64,000 nt of DNA. Origin: Streptomyces sp. NBC_01723 (GTDB taxonomy: Bacteria; Actinomycetota; Actinomycetes; Streptomycetales; Streptomycetaceae). Position numbers and translations under genes: made by a program. The stretch covers positions 8,234,001 through 8,298,000 of the forward strand of contig NZ_CP109171.1 in assembly GCF_036246005.1 (NCBI RefSeq), in the 5' to 3' direction. Under the pieces are notes generated by a model that was not told the DNA's origin, searched no databases, and saw nothing but the letters and a program-made list of their open reading frames with translations. Shown piece after piece: positions 24,843 to 34,039 of this stretch; the stretch's first letter is position 1; each line of letters starts with the position of its first letter.

Positions 24843-26069
24843 TCAGCCCGCGCGCGGCGTGAACCGCACCGGCAGGGACTGCGGGCCCCGGGTGAACACC
24901 CCGCGCTCCACCGCGTCGAAGCCGTCGTCCGGCCGCAGATCCGGCATGGCGTCCAGCAGCTGCCCCACGCCGATCTCGACCTCCGCCTTCGCCAGCAGCG
25001 CTCCGACGCAGAAGTGCCGGCCCAGCGCGAAGGCGAGATGGTCGGCGGCGGCCGAGAAGGCGGTCGTCGTGGTCAGGTCCTCGCGGTGGAGGTCGAAGCG
25101 GTCCGGGTCGCGGTAGCGGCTCCCGTCCCGGTTGGCCGCGCCGATGAGACACGTGACGGTGTCGCCCGCCGGTATGGTGCCGCCGCTCAGCTCCACCTCG
25201 GACGCCGACTGACGCATGATCATGTGCACCGGCGGGGTGTAGCGCAGCGTCTCCGCGAAGGCGCGCGGTATCAGGGTCCGGTCCTCGCGCACGGCGGCCA
25301 ACTGCTCCGGGTGGGCGAGCAGGTTGGCGAAGATACTGGCGATCGCCTTGTCCGTGGTCTCACCGCCCGCCGCGAGCAGCAGGCTGCAGAACGCCTTGAT
25401 GTCCTCGTCGCTCATCCGGACCCCGTCGACCTCCGCCGCGCACAGGGAGGACAGCAGGTCGTCGCCCGGATTCTCGCGGCGCTCCTGGATGATCGGGATC
25501 ATGTACTCGGCGAACTCCACGCGGGTGCGCGCACCGGCGGCCGCCACCTCCTGGTCCCCCGAGAGGTTGCCCAGGAAGGCGATGACCGACGTGTACCAGC
25601 CGTGGAACCGGTCGTGGTCCGCCTTGTCCAGACCCAGCATGTCCGCGATGACGTTGACCGGGAAGCGGGTCGCGTAGTCGGCGACCAGGTCGGCGCGTCC
25701 GGTGTGCCGGAACGCGTCGATCAGCTCGCGGGAGTTGCGCTCGATCACCGGCAGGAACCGGTCCTGGAGATCGGCGCCCCGGAACGCCGGCGCGACCAGC
25801 GCGCGCCGGACCGCGTGCTCCCGGCCGCTCAGCTGGAGGATCGTCCTGCCGTGCACGGGCTCGAGCTGCCAGTCGTAGTTCTCGGTCGTGAACTGCCCGT
25901 TCCGGTCCTTGAAGGCACGCTCCACGTCGTCGTAGCGCGAGACGATCCAGCTCCGCGTGGCCTCGTGCCAGACCAGGGGCGCGCTCTCCCGCATCGCCCG
26001 GTAGACCGGATAGGGGTTCGCCGCGAACTCGGGGGAGAGGATGTCGGGGACCTGCGGCGCGGTGGACAT
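24843..26069 (-). CDS. cytochrome P450 (convergent with conservon)
   Basis: A 408-residue class I bacterial P450 with all standard motifs: AAGGETTDKAI in the I helix, AETLRYTPPVH as ExxR, and FALGRHFCVGALLAK as the heme loop. No signal peptide, and no redox partner gene alongside. Many conservons pair a CYP157 with a second P450 on the same strand; here the second one is convergent, 15 nt beyond the first, so whether it belongs to the module is unclear. CYP subfamily not assigned. Confidence 0.9.
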   Translation of the reverse strand: MSTAPQVPDILSPEFAANPYPVYRAMRESAPLVWHEATRSWIVSRYDDVERAFKDRNGQFTTENYDWQLEPVHGRTILQLSGREHAVRRALVAPAFRGADLQDRFLPVIERNSRELIDAFRHTGRADLVADYATRFPVNVIADMLGLDKADHDRFHGWYTSVIAFLGNLSGDQEVAAAGARTRVEFAEYMIPIIQERRENPGDDLLSSLCAAEVDGVRMSDEDIKAFCSLLLAAGGETTDKAIASIFANLLAHPEQLAAVREDRTLIPRAFAETLRYTPPVHMIMRQSASEVELSGGTIPAGDTVTCLIGAANRDGSRYRDPDRFDLHREDLTTTTAFSAAADHLAFALGRHFCVGALLAKAEVEIGVGQLLDAMPDLRPDDGFDAVERGVFTRGPQSLPVRFTPRAG

Positions 26070-26157
26070 GGGACTCCTCGGTCGACAACGGCCTTACGGC
26101 ACCAGGCTATTGACGACGCGACGACACCGACAGACCGCGGACGGGACGAGGCCCCGG

Positions 26158-26922
26158 TCAGGCGCCGCCGCCGTCCACCGAGGCGCGCAGCCGGGCGCTG
26201 GCCATCCGCATGTGTTCGGCCATCGCCCGGTCCGCGGCCTCCGGATCACGCGCGCGGATCGCCCGGAGCACCGCGTCGTGCTCGCAGAGCGTGCCGCTGA
26301 CGGTGCCCTCGATGTCGCTGACGCGCTCCATCCAGACCTGGAGCAGCGCCCTGATGCTGTGCAGGATGTCGCTGAGGACGGTGTTGCGCGCGATGCGGGC
26401 CGTCTCCAGGTGGAAGGCGATGTCGGCGTCGATGAACGCCGTGACGTCGCCGCCCGCGTCGCGCATGTGCTGGAGGTGCTCCTCCAGTCGTGCCACGTCC
26501 TCGTCGTCGGCGCGCTCCGCCGCCAGCCGGGCGGACACCCCTTCCATGTACGTGCGCACCTCGACCAGGTCCTGGGTGCGGCGCTGGCCCAGCATCAGCC
26601 CCCAGTTGATCGCGCGGGGCAGGAACTCCGAGGTGCCCTCGCGCACGTAGGAGCCGGAGCCCGGCCGGATCTCGATGATCCCGAGGACGTCCAGGGCGGA
26701 GAGCGCGCCGCGCACGCTGGAGCGTGCGACACCCAGCGCCTCGGCCAGCTGACGCTCGGCGGGCAGCCGCGTGCCGGGCCGGATGTCACCGGCCGAGAGG
26801 TGGTCGAGGAGCCGTTTGGCGACCTCACTGACGGACGACTCGCGCACGACGGGCCGCAGCAGCCGCGCGAGGTCCGGAGCGGCCGCGGAGCTGTGCTGAT
26901 CAGGCTGACTGGTCACGGTCAC
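26158..26922 (-). CDS. FadR-type GntR transcriptional regulator
   Basis: A 254-residue GntR protein. The winged HTH covers residues about 27-100 (RPGTRLPAERQLAEALGVAR, SSVRGALSALDVLGIIEIRP). It is followed by an all-helical FCD effector domain with metal-ligand-like Asp/His residues (FIDADIAFHLETARIAR and EHDAVLRAI). It is divergent from the predicted apionate operon, with two inverted repeats of the TGGT/ACCA type between them, so it is the likely local repressor, with a pathway sugar acid as probable effector. The GTG start (26922 or 26916) has no obvious ribosome site and sits inside one of the repeats. Confidence 0.88.
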   Translation of the reverse strand: MTVTSQPDQHSSAAAPDLARLLRPVVRESSVSEVAKRLLDHLSAGDIRPGTRLPAERQLAEALGVARSSVRGALSALDVLGIIEIRPGSGSYVREGTSEFLPRAINWGLMLGQRRTQDLVEVRTYMEGVSARLAAERADDEDVARLEEHLQHMRDAGGDVTAFIDADIAFHLETARIARNTVLSDILHSIRALLQVWMERVSDIEGTVSGTLCEHDAVLRAIRARDPEAADRAMAEHMRMASARLRASVDGGGA

Positions 26923-26927
26923 CAGTC
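26907..26927. promoter_or_regulatory. inverted repeat over the GntR gene start codon
   Basis: Perfect 7-bp arms GACTGGT and ACCAGTC with a 7-nt centre. The inner CTGGT/ACCAG matches the TGGT-ACCA half-sites expected for FadR-type proteins, and the repeat spans the regulator start codon. It suggests autorepression, but it also overlaps codons 1-6, so coding constraint is an alternative. Confidence 0.4.
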
Positions 26928-27034
26928 AACCAGATGCCGCGCCGACCCGGCTGACCAGGCAGTTCACCCCGGCCATGGCTGCGATTTGTCAAGAGTTGGG
27001 CCAGTAGGGGATCTATGACGCTCGCCACACTGGT

Positions 27035-27051
27035 AAATTGGTGACCAATTT
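27035..27051. promoter_or_regulatory. GntR/FadR-type operator of the apionate-like operon
   Basis: Perfect palindrome AAATTGGT-G-ACCAATTT, matching the TGGTnACCA core of FadR-subfamily operators and notably AT-rich for this genome. It lies 107 nt before the first operon gene and 112 nt from the divergent GntR gene, so bound repressor could block both directions. Confidence 0.75.
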
Positions 27052-27158
27052 TGATCCGAGGCATAGCGTGAGGGCGAACCGGTCGGCCGCCTTCCGCGGC
27101 GGACATCCGGTGTGACCGACCCCGGACGGAGCTGTCCGGGCGAGCCGAGGAGTCGCCC

Positions 27159-28526
27159 ATGGGTGCCCAAGCGCCATCCGCGGCAGTCGAGAGAACTGCC
27201 ATCAAGAAGGTCTCAGTCCGCCTCGTCCCGTTCGTGGCGCTGATGTTCTTCGTGAACTACCTGGACCGCACGGCCGTCTCGTTCGCCGAACCCAACGGCA
27301 TGGGACAGGACCTCGCCCTGACCGCCGCCCAGTTCGGTTTCGCGTCCGGGATCTTCTTCCTCGGCTACATCGTGCTCGAGGTCCCCAGCAACATGGCCCT
27401 GCACCGCTTCGGGGCCCGCCGGTGGCTGGCCAGGATCATGGTGACCTGGGGTGTCGTCTCACTGCTGTTCACCTGGGTCAGCAGCAGCGGCCAGCTGTAC
27501 ACGCTGCGTTTTCTGCTCGGTGTCGCCGAAGCGGGCTTCTTCCCGGGCGCGATCCTCTTCCTCAGCCAGTGGGTGCCGTCCCGCCACCGCACCAAGATCC
27601 TCGGCCTGTTCTACCTCGCCCAGCCGCTGACCACCGTGTTCGGCGCCCCGCTCGCGGGCTGGCTGATCGGCCGCCACGGCCTGTTCGGCCTCGAGGGCTG
27701 GCGCGTGATGTTCCTGTTCGTGTCGCTGCCCGCGATCATCCTGGGCGTCGTCGCCTGGTTCTACCTGATCGACAGGCCCGCCGACGCCAAGTGGCTCACG
27801 CCGGCCGAACGCGACTGGCTGACGGCCGAACTCGCCGCCGAGAACGCCCAGAAGGCCGGGCACGAGAGCAAGCACGCCAAGGGCGACCTGAAGACCGCCT
27901 TCAGCAGCGGCCGGGTCTGGATCCTCGCGGTCGTCTACTTCGGCTTCGTGTACGGCCTGTACGCCCTCGCCTTCTTCCTGCCGACGATCATCAACGGCTT
28001 CCAGGACCAGTACGACACCACGTTCAGCGTGATGGACAAGGCCTGGATCACCGCCATCCCGTACCTGCCGGCCGCCGTCGTCCTCTTCTTCTGGACCCGG
28101 CACGCCACCCGCCACGGCACCCGCACCTGGCACGTGGCGGGACCGGCCGTCGTCGGCGGTGTCTCCATCCCGCTCGCCCTCTACATGGGCTCCCCGGCCG
28201 CCACGGTCGCCGTGATCACCGTCACCGCCTGCGCCATCTTCGCCGCCCTGCCGGTCTTCTGGTCGGTGCCCTCCCGCTTCCTGACCGGAGCCGCCGCCGC
28301 GGCCGGCATCGCCCTGATCAACACCGCCGGAAACGTGGCGGGCTTCGCCTCCAGCTACATCACCGGCTGGCTCAAGGACCTGACGGGCGCGTACTACGTA
28401 CCGCTCTACCTCGTCGGCTTCTTCATGCTGCTGTCCGCCGCGCTGATGGTGTGGCTCGCCGCCCGCCACCGCACCGACGAACCGGCTCCCGCCCCCGACC
28501 ACCAGGCCAAGGAGGCCGTGCGATGA
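27159..28526 (+). CDS. MFS transporter, anion:cation symporter (sugar-acid) type
   Basis: A 455-residue transporter with 12 transmembrane helices. It has the ACS-family features FFVNYLDRTAVSFAEPNGMG after helix 1, VPSNMALHRFGARRWLARIM between helices 2 and 3, and the RFLLGVAEAGFFPG helix. This family imports hexuronates, galactonate, tartrate, phthalate and similar acids. As first gene of an operon predicted to degrade D-apionate, that acid (or a related one) is the likely cargo. The stop overlaps the kinase start (ATGA). Confidence 0.88.
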   Translation: MGAQAPSAAVERTAIKKVSVRLVPFVALMFFVNYLDRTAVSFAEPNGMGQDLALTAAQFGFASGIFFLGYIVLEVPSNMALHRFGARRWLARIMVTWGVVSLLFTWVSSSGQLYTLRFLLGVAEAGFFPGAILFLSQWVPSRHRTKILGLFYLAQPLTTVFGAPLAGWLIGRHGLFGLEGWRVMFLFVSLPAIILGVVAWFYLIDRPADAKWLTPAERDWLTAELAAENAQKAGHESKHAKGDLKTAFSSGRVWILAVVYFGFVYGLYALAFFLPTIINGFQDQYDTTFSVMDKAWITAIPYLPAAVVLFFWTRHATRHGTRTWHVAGPAVVGGVSIPLALYMGSPAATVAVITVTACAIFAALPVFWSVPSRFLTGAAAAAGIALINTAGNVAGFASSYITGWLKDLTGAYYVPLYLVGFFMLLSAALMVWLAARHRTDEPAPAPDHQAKEAVR

Positions 28527-30286
28527 CCCGCCTGTTCAACGACCCCGCCGCCTTCGCCGACGAGGCGCTGGAGGGCTTCGCCGCCGCGCACCGGCGCTGG
28601 GTCCGGCCGGTCACCGGCGGAGTCGTCCGGGCCACCGCCACCCCGGCCGGCCAGGTGGCCGTGGTGATCGGCGGCGGATCGGGCCACTATCCGGCCTTCT
28701 CCGGCCTGGTCGGCCGCGGCCTGGCGCACGGCGCGGCCGTCGGCAACGTCTTCGCCTCGCCCTCCGCCCAGCAGATCCGCTCCGTGGCGCGGGCGGCGCA
28801 CGGCGGCGCCGGAGTCCTGCTGATGTACGGCAACTACGCCGGGGACGTCCTGCACTTCGGCCAGGCCGCCGAGCGGCTGGCCGCCGACGGCATCGACGCC
28901 CGTACCTTCGCCGTCGCCGACGACATCTCCAGCGCGGGACCGGACGAGTCGGCCAAGCGGCGCGGCATCGCCGGTGACCTGCCCGTCTTCAAGGCCGCCG
29001 CCGCCGCGGCCGAGCAGGGCCTGCCCCTGGACGAGGTGGTGCGCGCCGCCGAACGGGCGGGCGCCCGCACCCGGTCCTTCGGCATCGCCTTCTCCGGCTG
29101 CACCCTGCCCGGCGCCGACCACCCCCTGTTCACCGTCCCCGACGCCCGCATGGCGGTCGGCCTCGGCATCCACGGGGAGCCCGGCATCGGCGAGGAGGAC
29201 CTGCCCACCGCCGACGAGGCGGCGCGGCTCCTGGTCGGGACGCTGCTGAAGGAACTCCCCGAGGACGTCCCCGGCCCGGCGGGACAGCGCGCCGCCGTCG
29301 TCCTCAACGGGCTCGGCTCGGTCAAGTACGAGGAACTGTTCGTCGTCTACCGCAAGGTCGCGGCCCTGCTCGGCGAGGCGGGCGTCGAGATCGTCGACCC
29401 CGAGGTCGGCGAACTCGTCACCAGCTTCGACATGGCCGGTGTCTCCCTCACCCTGACCTGGCTGGACGAGGGCCTGGAGGAGCTGTGGCGGGCCCCCGCC
29501 GACACGCCCGCCTACCGCAAGGGCGCCCTCGACGCCGCCGAGCCCGGCACCGCCGTACGTCCGCGGACCCCCGTACGCCCGGAGACCGCCCCGCTCCCGG
29601 ACGCCGGCCCGCCCCCGGCCGCGGATGCCTCACGGCACGCCGCCCGCACCGTCCTGGCCGCTCTGGACGCGGTGGCCGCCGTGGTCGAGGCGCACGCCGA
29701 CGAACTCGGCCGGATCGACGCCGTCGCCGGCGACGGAGACCACGGCATCGGCATGCTGCGCGGCTCCACCGCCGCCCGCGGGGCCGCCGCCGACGCCCAC
29801 GAGCGCGGCGCGGGCGCCGGCACCGTCCTGACCCGCGCCGGCGACGCCTGGGCCGACCGGGCGGGCGGCACCTCCGGCGCCCTGTGGGGCACCGTCCTGC
29901 GCTCCCTCGGCACCGCCCTCGGCGACCGGGACGCCCCGGACGCCGCCCGCGTCACCGGCGGGGTCGCGGACGCCTCCGCGGCCGTGCGCAGGCTCGGCGG
30001 CGCGGAAGTCGGCGACAAGACCATGGTCGACGTCCTCGTGCCCTTCGCCGACGCGCTGGCCGCCGCCACGGCCGAGGGCCTGCCCCTCGCCGAAGCCTGG
30101 GACCGCGCCGCCACCACGGCCACCGACGCGGCCGCCGCCACCGCCCGCCTGCTGCCCCGCATGGGCCGGGCCCGACCGCACGCCGAGAAGTCCCTCGGCA
30201 CCCCCGACGCCGGCGCCCACTCCCTCGCCCTGATCACCCGTGCCGTCCACGGCGCCCTGCTCGACCACCCCCACGACCACCACTGA
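28523..30286 (+). CDS. fused DhaK-DhaL dihydroxyacetone/erythrulose kinase (LerK-like)
   Basis: A 587-residue ATP-dependent kinase. The DhaK half (residues 1-330) has [12 protein letters not shown] and GLGIHGEPG, where His217 would bind the ketose as a hemiaminal. A Pro-rich linker follows. The DhaL half (about 370-587) carries the Mg-ATP loop [12 protein letters not shown] with Asp404 and the [13 protein letters not shown] segment. ATP-type fused enzymes phosphorylate dihydroxyacetone or, in tetrose pathways, L-erythrulose at C1. The RpiB and TIM-like genes downstream favour L-erythrulose 1-kinase (LerK). It is translationally coupled to the transporter gene. Confidence 0.85.
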   Translation: MTRLFNDPAAFADEALEGFAAAHRRWVRPVTGGVVRATATPAGQVAVVIGGGSGHYPAFSGLVGRGLAHGAAVGNVFASPSAQQIRSVARAAHGGAGVLLMYGNYAGDVLHFGQAAERLAADGIDARTFAVADDISSAGPDESAKRRGIAGDLPVFKAAAAAAEQGLPLDEVVRAAERAGARTRSFGIAFSGCTLPGADHPLFTVPDARMAVGLGIHGEPGIGEEDLPTADEAARLLVGTLLKELPEDVPGPAGQRAAVVLNGLGSVKYEELFVVYRKVAALLGEAGVEIVDPEVGELVTSFDMAGVSLTLTWLDEGLEELWRAPADTPAYRKGALDAAEPGTAVRPRTPVRPETAPLPDAGPPPAADASRHAARTVLAALDAVAAVVEAHADELGRIDAVAGDGDHGIGMLRGSTAARGAAADAHERGAGAGTVLTRAGDAWADRAGGTSGALWGTVLRSLGTALGDRDAPDAARVTGGVADASAAVRRLGGAEVGDKTMVDVLVPFADALAAATAEGLPLAEAWDRAATTATDAAAATARLLPRMGRARPHAEKSLGTPDAGAHSLALITRAVHGALLDHPHDHH

Positions 30287-30297
30287 GGAAAGCCGAG

Positions 30298-30780
30298 ATG
30301 ACCGACAAGCTCCGCATCGTCGTCGGGTCCGACGACGCCGGTTACCAGTACAAGGAAGCCCTCAAGCAGGACCTGGAGAGCAGCGGCCTGGTCGCCGCCG
30401 TCACGGACGTGGGTGTCGACGCCGACGGCCACACCGCCTACCCCAAGGTCGCCATCGCCGCCGCCGAGATGGTCGCCCGCGGCGACGCCGACCGCGCCCT
30501 GCTGGTGTGCGGCACCGGGCTCGGCGTCGCCATCGCCGCCAACAAGGTCAGGGGCATCCGCGCCGTCACCGCCCACGACTCCTTCTCCGTCGAGCGGGCG
30601 GTCCTCTCCAACAACGCGCAGATCCTGACCTTCGGGCAGCGCGTCGTCGGCCTCGAACTCGCCCGCCGCCTGGCCGCCGAATGGCTCACCTACCGCTTCG
30701 ACGAGAGCTCGGCGTCGGCCGCCAAGGTCCAGCTGATGTGCGACTACGAGACCGCCTCGGGCGACGGGGCGGCCGCCTGA
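30298..30780 (+). CDS. RpiB/LacAB-family isomerase (DerI-like, D-erythrulose-4-P isomerase)
   Basis: A 160-residue RpiB/LacA/LacB sugar-phosphate isomerase. The catalytic Cys71 lies in [17 protein letters not shown], with the anion hole residues following, and the [20 protein letters not shown] phosphate-binding stretch is conserved. True ribose-5-phosphate isomerases share the fold. In the tetrose pathways this family converts D-erythrulose 4-phosphate to D-erythrose 4-phosphate (DerI). The operon context supports that role, but activity on ribose cannot be excluded. GAGGAAAGCCGAG precedes the ATG; the stop overlaps the next start by 1 nt. Confidence 0.82.
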   Translation: MTDKLRIVVGSDDAGYQYKEALKQDLESSGLVAAVTDVGVDADGHTAYPKVAIAAAEMVARGDADRALLVCGTGLGVAIAANKVRGIRAVTAHDSFSVERAVLSNNAQILTFGQRVVGLELARRLAAEWLTYRFDESSASAAKVQLMCDYETASGDGAAA

Positions 30781-31565
30781 TGCCCGCCCCCGCGCCGTCC
30801 CCCGTACTGCTGGGGGTGAGCCTGAAGATGTACTTCGGCCACCACCAGACGCTGAACTGGGCCCGCCGGATCGCCGCTCTCGCCGAGCGGCACCCCGCCG
30901 TCACCTCCGGCGCCGCCCGCCTCTTCGTGCTCCCCGCCTTCCCGGCCCTCGTGCCCGCCACCGGCATCCTCGCCCCCTACGGCGTCGCCCTCGGCGCCCA
31001 GGACATCGCGACCGAGGACAGCGGCCCCTACACCGGCGAGGTCGGCGGCCCCGTCCTCAGGGAGATCGGCTGCCGCTACGCCGAGGTCGGCCACGCCGAA
31101 CGCCGCCGCCTCTACGGCGAGGGCGACACGGTCGTCGCCGCCAAGACCGCCGCCGCCCTGCGCAACGGCCTCACGCCCGTCCTGTGCGTCGGCGAACGCG
31201 ACGAGGCCGGCCCGGCCGACGCGGCGGCCCGCACGGTCGCCGAGGCGGAACGCCTGCTGCACGGCCTGGACGGCGCGGTCGTCCTCGCCTACGAACCCCA
31301 GTGGGCCATCGGCGCCCCCGAACCCGCCTCCGCCGAGCACATCGCGACCGTCTGCACCGCCCTGCGCGACTGGCTCGACCGCCGTCCGCGGCACGCCGGT
31401 TCCACCGTCATCTACGGCGGCAGCGCGGGCCCGGGACTGCTGACCCGGCTGGCCGGCACGGCCGAGGGCCTGTTCCTGGGCCGCTTCGCCCACGACCCGG
31501 CGAACGTGGAGGCCGTCCTCGACGAGATCCGCTCCCCGGCCCCGGCCCCGGCGGCGGTGGCGTGA
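30780..31565 (+). CDS. triosephosphate isomerase-like protein (LerI-like, L-erythrulose-1-P isomerase)
   Basis: A 261-residue TIM barrel with the triosephosphate isomerase active site: Lys16 in SLKMYFG, where TIM has NWK, His105 in EVGHAERRRLYGE, Glu172 in LAYEPQWAIG, and the phosphate loop IYGGSAGP. The changed NWK motif and shortened regions set it apart from housekeeping Tpi. Paralogues of this kind convert L-erythrulose 1-phosphate to D-erythrulose 4-phosphate (LerI). Its place between kinase, RpiB and ApnO-like genes fits. Start and stop overlap the neighbouring genes. Confidence 0.82.
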   Translation: MPAPAPSPVLLGVSLKMYFGHHQTLNWARRIAALAERHPAVTSGAARLFVLPAFPALVPATGILAPYGVALGAQDIATEDSGPYTGEVGGPVLREIGCRYAEVGHAERRRLYGEGDTVVAAKTAAALRNGLTPVLCVGERDEAGPADAAARTVAEAERLLHGLDGAVVLAYEPQWAIGAPEPASAEHIATVCTALRDWLDRRPRHAGSTVIYGGSAGPGLLTRLAGTAEGLFLGRFAHDPANVEAVLDEIRSPAPAPAAVA

Positions 31566-32365
31566 TGGCGTACGGGATCAGCACCTACGCGTACTTCTGG
31601 CGTCACTCCGCCCTCGCCCCCGAGCCGATGACCCTGCCCGCGATGCTGCGCGACACCGCGGAACTCGGCGGCCGGGTCTTCCAGATCTGCGACTACGCGC
31701 CCGTCGAGACCTACGACCGCGCGCGGCTCGCCGACCTCCGCGCCACCGCCGACGACCTCGGCCTCACCCTGGAACTCGGCACCCGCGGCATCCGCCCCGG
31801 CCACCTGCTCACGTACCTCGACATGGCGGGCGAACTGGGGGTCACCCTGGTCCGCTCCATGCTGAACACCGCCGACCACCGGCCGGACACCGCCGAGGCG
31901 GTCGCCCTGCTGAAGGAGGCGGTGCCCCGCTACGCCGACGCGGGCGTGACCCTCGGCCTGGAGACCTACGAGCAGGTCGCCACCGACGATCTGGTGAGCG
32001 TCGTACGCGCCGTCGACAGCCCGCGTCTCGGCATCGTCCTGGACCCGGGCAACAGCGTCGCCCGGCTGGAACGCCCCGCCGACGTCGTGGCCGCCACCGC
32101 GCCGTACGTGGTCAACATCCACGTCAAGGACTTCGCCTTCACCCGCCGCGACGGCTGGGTCGGCTTCACCTACGCCGGCTGCCCGCTCGGCGAGGGCCTC
32201 CTGGACCACGCCGGCATGGTCGCCGCCGTACGCCCCGGGGAGCGTGGCATCAACCAGATCGTGGAGCACTGGCTCCCGTGGCAGGACGGCGGTTACGACG
32301 CCACCGCCCGGCTCGAACACCAGTGGACGCAGCACAGCATCAACACCCTCCTGAGGAGCGAGTAA
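31565..32365 (+). CDS. xylose-isomerase-like TIM-barrel protein (OiaC-like candidate)
   Basis: A 266-residue AP-endonuclease-2/xylose-isomerase-like barrel. Metal-ligand motifs are visible: LGLETYEQV (Glu), IVLDPGNSVA (Asp), NIHVKDFAF (His, Asp) and a late IVEHWLPW (Glu). The family contains epimerases, isomerases and, in D-apionate pathways, the 3-oxo-isoapionate decarboxylase OiaC, which gives L-erythrulose and CO2. The adjacent kinase and isomerases for L-erythrulose, and an ApnO-like dehydrogenase directly after it, make OiaC the favoured identity. An epimerase role remains possible. Confidence 0.7.
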   Translation: MAYGISTYAYFWRHSALAPEPMTLPAMLRDTAELGGRVFQICDYAPVETYDRARLADLRATADDLGLTLELGTRGIRPGHLLTYLDMAGELGVTLVRSMLNTADHRPDTAEAVALLKEAVPRYADAGVTLGLETYEQVATDDLVSVVRAVDSPRLGIVLDPGNSVARLERPADVVAATAPYVVNIHVKDFAFTRRDGWVGFTYAGCPLGEGLLDHAGMVAAVRPGERGINQIVEHWLPWQDGGYDATARLEHQWTQHSINTLLRSE

Positions 32366-33240
32366 TGCCCACCGAGATCCACACCCGGCCCGACGTCACG
32401 ACCGTCGCCGTCATCGGGGCCGCCGGCAAGATGGGCCGGCGCGTCTCCGACAACCTGGTCGAGAGCGAATTCCGGGTGCTCTTCAGCGAGGCGTCGCCGG
32501 CGGGCCAGGAGCTGATCCGCGGCCTCGGCCGCGAACTGACCGAGTCGGCCGACGCCGTCGCCGAGGCCGACGTCGTCATCCTCGCCGTGCCCGACGTGGT
32601 TCTCGGCAAGGTCTCCGAGGAACTCGTGCCGCTGATGAAGCCCGGCACCGTCGTCCTCACCCTCGACCCGGCCGCCGCCTACGCCGGCCTGCTGCACGTC
32701 CGCGAGGACGTCCACTACGCCTGTGCACACCCCTGCCACCCCTCGGTGTTCCTGGAACGGACCACCAAGGAGGAGTGGCAGGACACCTTCGGCGGCATCG
32801 CCGCGCCCCAGGAGGTCGTCGCCGCCTACGAGGGCGGGGACGAGACCAAGCAGGAGCTCGCCGACGCCGTCATCCGGGTCATGTACGCCCCGGTCGTCGA
32901 CGTCCACTGGGTCACCGTCAAGCAGCTCGCCGTGCTGGAGCCGACCCTCGTGGAGACCATCGCCTGCATGGTCGGCGCCCTGCTGACCGAGGCGCTGCAC
33001 GAGACCGTCCACACGGTCGGAGTCCCGGAGAAGGCCGCCCGCGCGATGCTGCTCGGCCACACCCAGGTCGCGCTGGCGAACACGCTGAAGGGTTCCAACC
33101 CCTTCTCGGACGCCTGCCTGATCGCCATGGACTACGGCCGTGAGTCCATCGTCCGCGAGGACTGGAAGAAGGTCTTCGACGACGAGGAGCTGGACAAGGT
33201 CATCACCCGCATGCTGAAGATCAAGGAGATCCGCCGCTAG
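32365..33240 (+). CDS. 6-phosphogluconate-dehydrogenase-like oxidoreductase (ApnO-like, D-apionate oxidoisomerase candidate)
   Basis: A 291-residue NAD(P)-dependent enzyme. The Rossmann loop AVIGAAGKMGRRVSDNL opens the N-terminal domain (residues about 10-140), followed by a helical dimerisation/catalytic domain (HWVTVKQLAVLEPTLVETIA, then GHTQVALANTLKG). The C-terminal part resembles the PGDH_C-type domain found in D-apionate oxidoisomerase ApnO, which oxidises D-apionate to 3-oxo-isoapionate. A simple hydroxyacid dehydrogenase is the alternative. ATG overlaps the previous stop (TAATG). Last gene of the operon. Confidence 0.7.
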   Translation: MPTEIHTRPDVTTVAVIGAAGKMGRRVSDNLVESEFRVLFSEASPAGQELIRGLGRELTESADAVAEADVVILAVPDVVLGKVSEELVPLMKPGTVVLTLDPAAAYAGLLHVREDVHYACAHPCHPSVFLERTTKEEWQDTFGGIAAPQEVVAAYEGGDETKQELADAVIRVMYAPVVDVHWVTVKQLAVLEPTLVETIACMVGALLTEALHETVHTVGVPEKAARAMLLGHTQVALANTLKGSNPFSDACLIAMDYGRESIVREDWKKVFDDEELDKVITRMLKIKEIRR

Positions 33241-33273
33241 CGTTTCCGCCGGGACGTGCGCGGGCGCGCCCGT

Positions 33274-33999
33274 CTACGCCCCCGAGTCGAACGCCGGGGT
33301 GATGTCGAGCAGTTCGGAGAGGTCGGCGCCCACCTCGATCTCGCGGGCAGCGGTGGCGCGGCGGAAGAGACGGGCGTCGCGCGCGCCGCCGAGGGTCGCG
33401 CGCCCGCCGTCGACGCGCAGCCAGGAGCCCTCCCGCAGGCCGAGGACCGGCACGTCGTTCTCCTCCAGGAACTCCGTCAGCCGTTCCTCGCGGGTCTCGC
33501 CCTTGTGCGTGGACGCCGGGTCCGGGTCGAGGTAGTGCGGGTTGATCTGGAACGGGACCAGGCCGAGCGCCTCGAAGGAGGGCGGCTCGACGATCGGCAT
33601 GTCGTTGGTGGTGCGCAGCGACGGCGCTGCCATGTTCGTGCCGGCGCTGGCACCCATGTACGGCAGTCCCGCGCCGACGGCCTTGGTCAGCGCCTCCCGC
33701 AGCCCCGTGCGGTACAGCGCGGAGAGCAGCCGGAACGAGTTGCCGCCGCCGACGAACACGGCGTCCGCCTCGCCGAGCCTCGCGAGCGGGTCGCCGCCCT
33801 CGTGCACGCCCCGCACGTCGATCCCCGCCCCGGCGAGCGCGCCTCGCACCTGCGCGGTGTAGGCGTCGTGGTCGGCGAGGGCGTACGGCACGAAGACCAG
33901 TCGCCCGCCCGCGGGCAGGAAGCCGGTCACGGTGTCCATGGCGTGTTCCAGGTAACCGCGGCCGTGCTGGGTGGAGTTGGACAGGAGCAGGAGATTCAC
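33274..33999 (-). CDS. pepE: peptidase E (alpha-aspartyl dipeptidase)
   Basis: Hydrolyses dipeptides with N-terminal aspartate. The 241-residue S51-family serine peptidase has the nucleophile in PYMGASAGTNMA (Ser118), the upstream VFVGGGNSFRLL loop, the INPHYLDPD segment with the catalytic His, and a late GLREGSWL. No signal peptide, so intracellular. It is convergent with the apionate-like operon and lies 40 nt downstream of the IclR gene on the same strand, which links it to the DUF1177/permease/M20 unit facing it. Confidence 0.9.
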   Translation of the reverse strand: MNLLLLSNSTQHGRGYLEHAMDTVTGFLPAGGRLVFVPYALADHDAYTAQVRGALAGAGIDVRGVHEGGDPLARLGEADAVFVGGGNSFRLLSALYRTGLREALTKAVGAGLPYMGASAGTNMAAPSLRTTNDMPIVEPPSFEALGLVPFQINPHYLDPDPASTHKGETREERLTEFLEENDVPVLGLREGSWLRVDGGRATLGGARDARLFRRATAAREIEVGADLSELLDITPAFDSGA

Positions 34000-34039
34000 G
34001 GGGTGGTCCTCGTCGACGGGGGTGGATCGGTGGTGCGGG

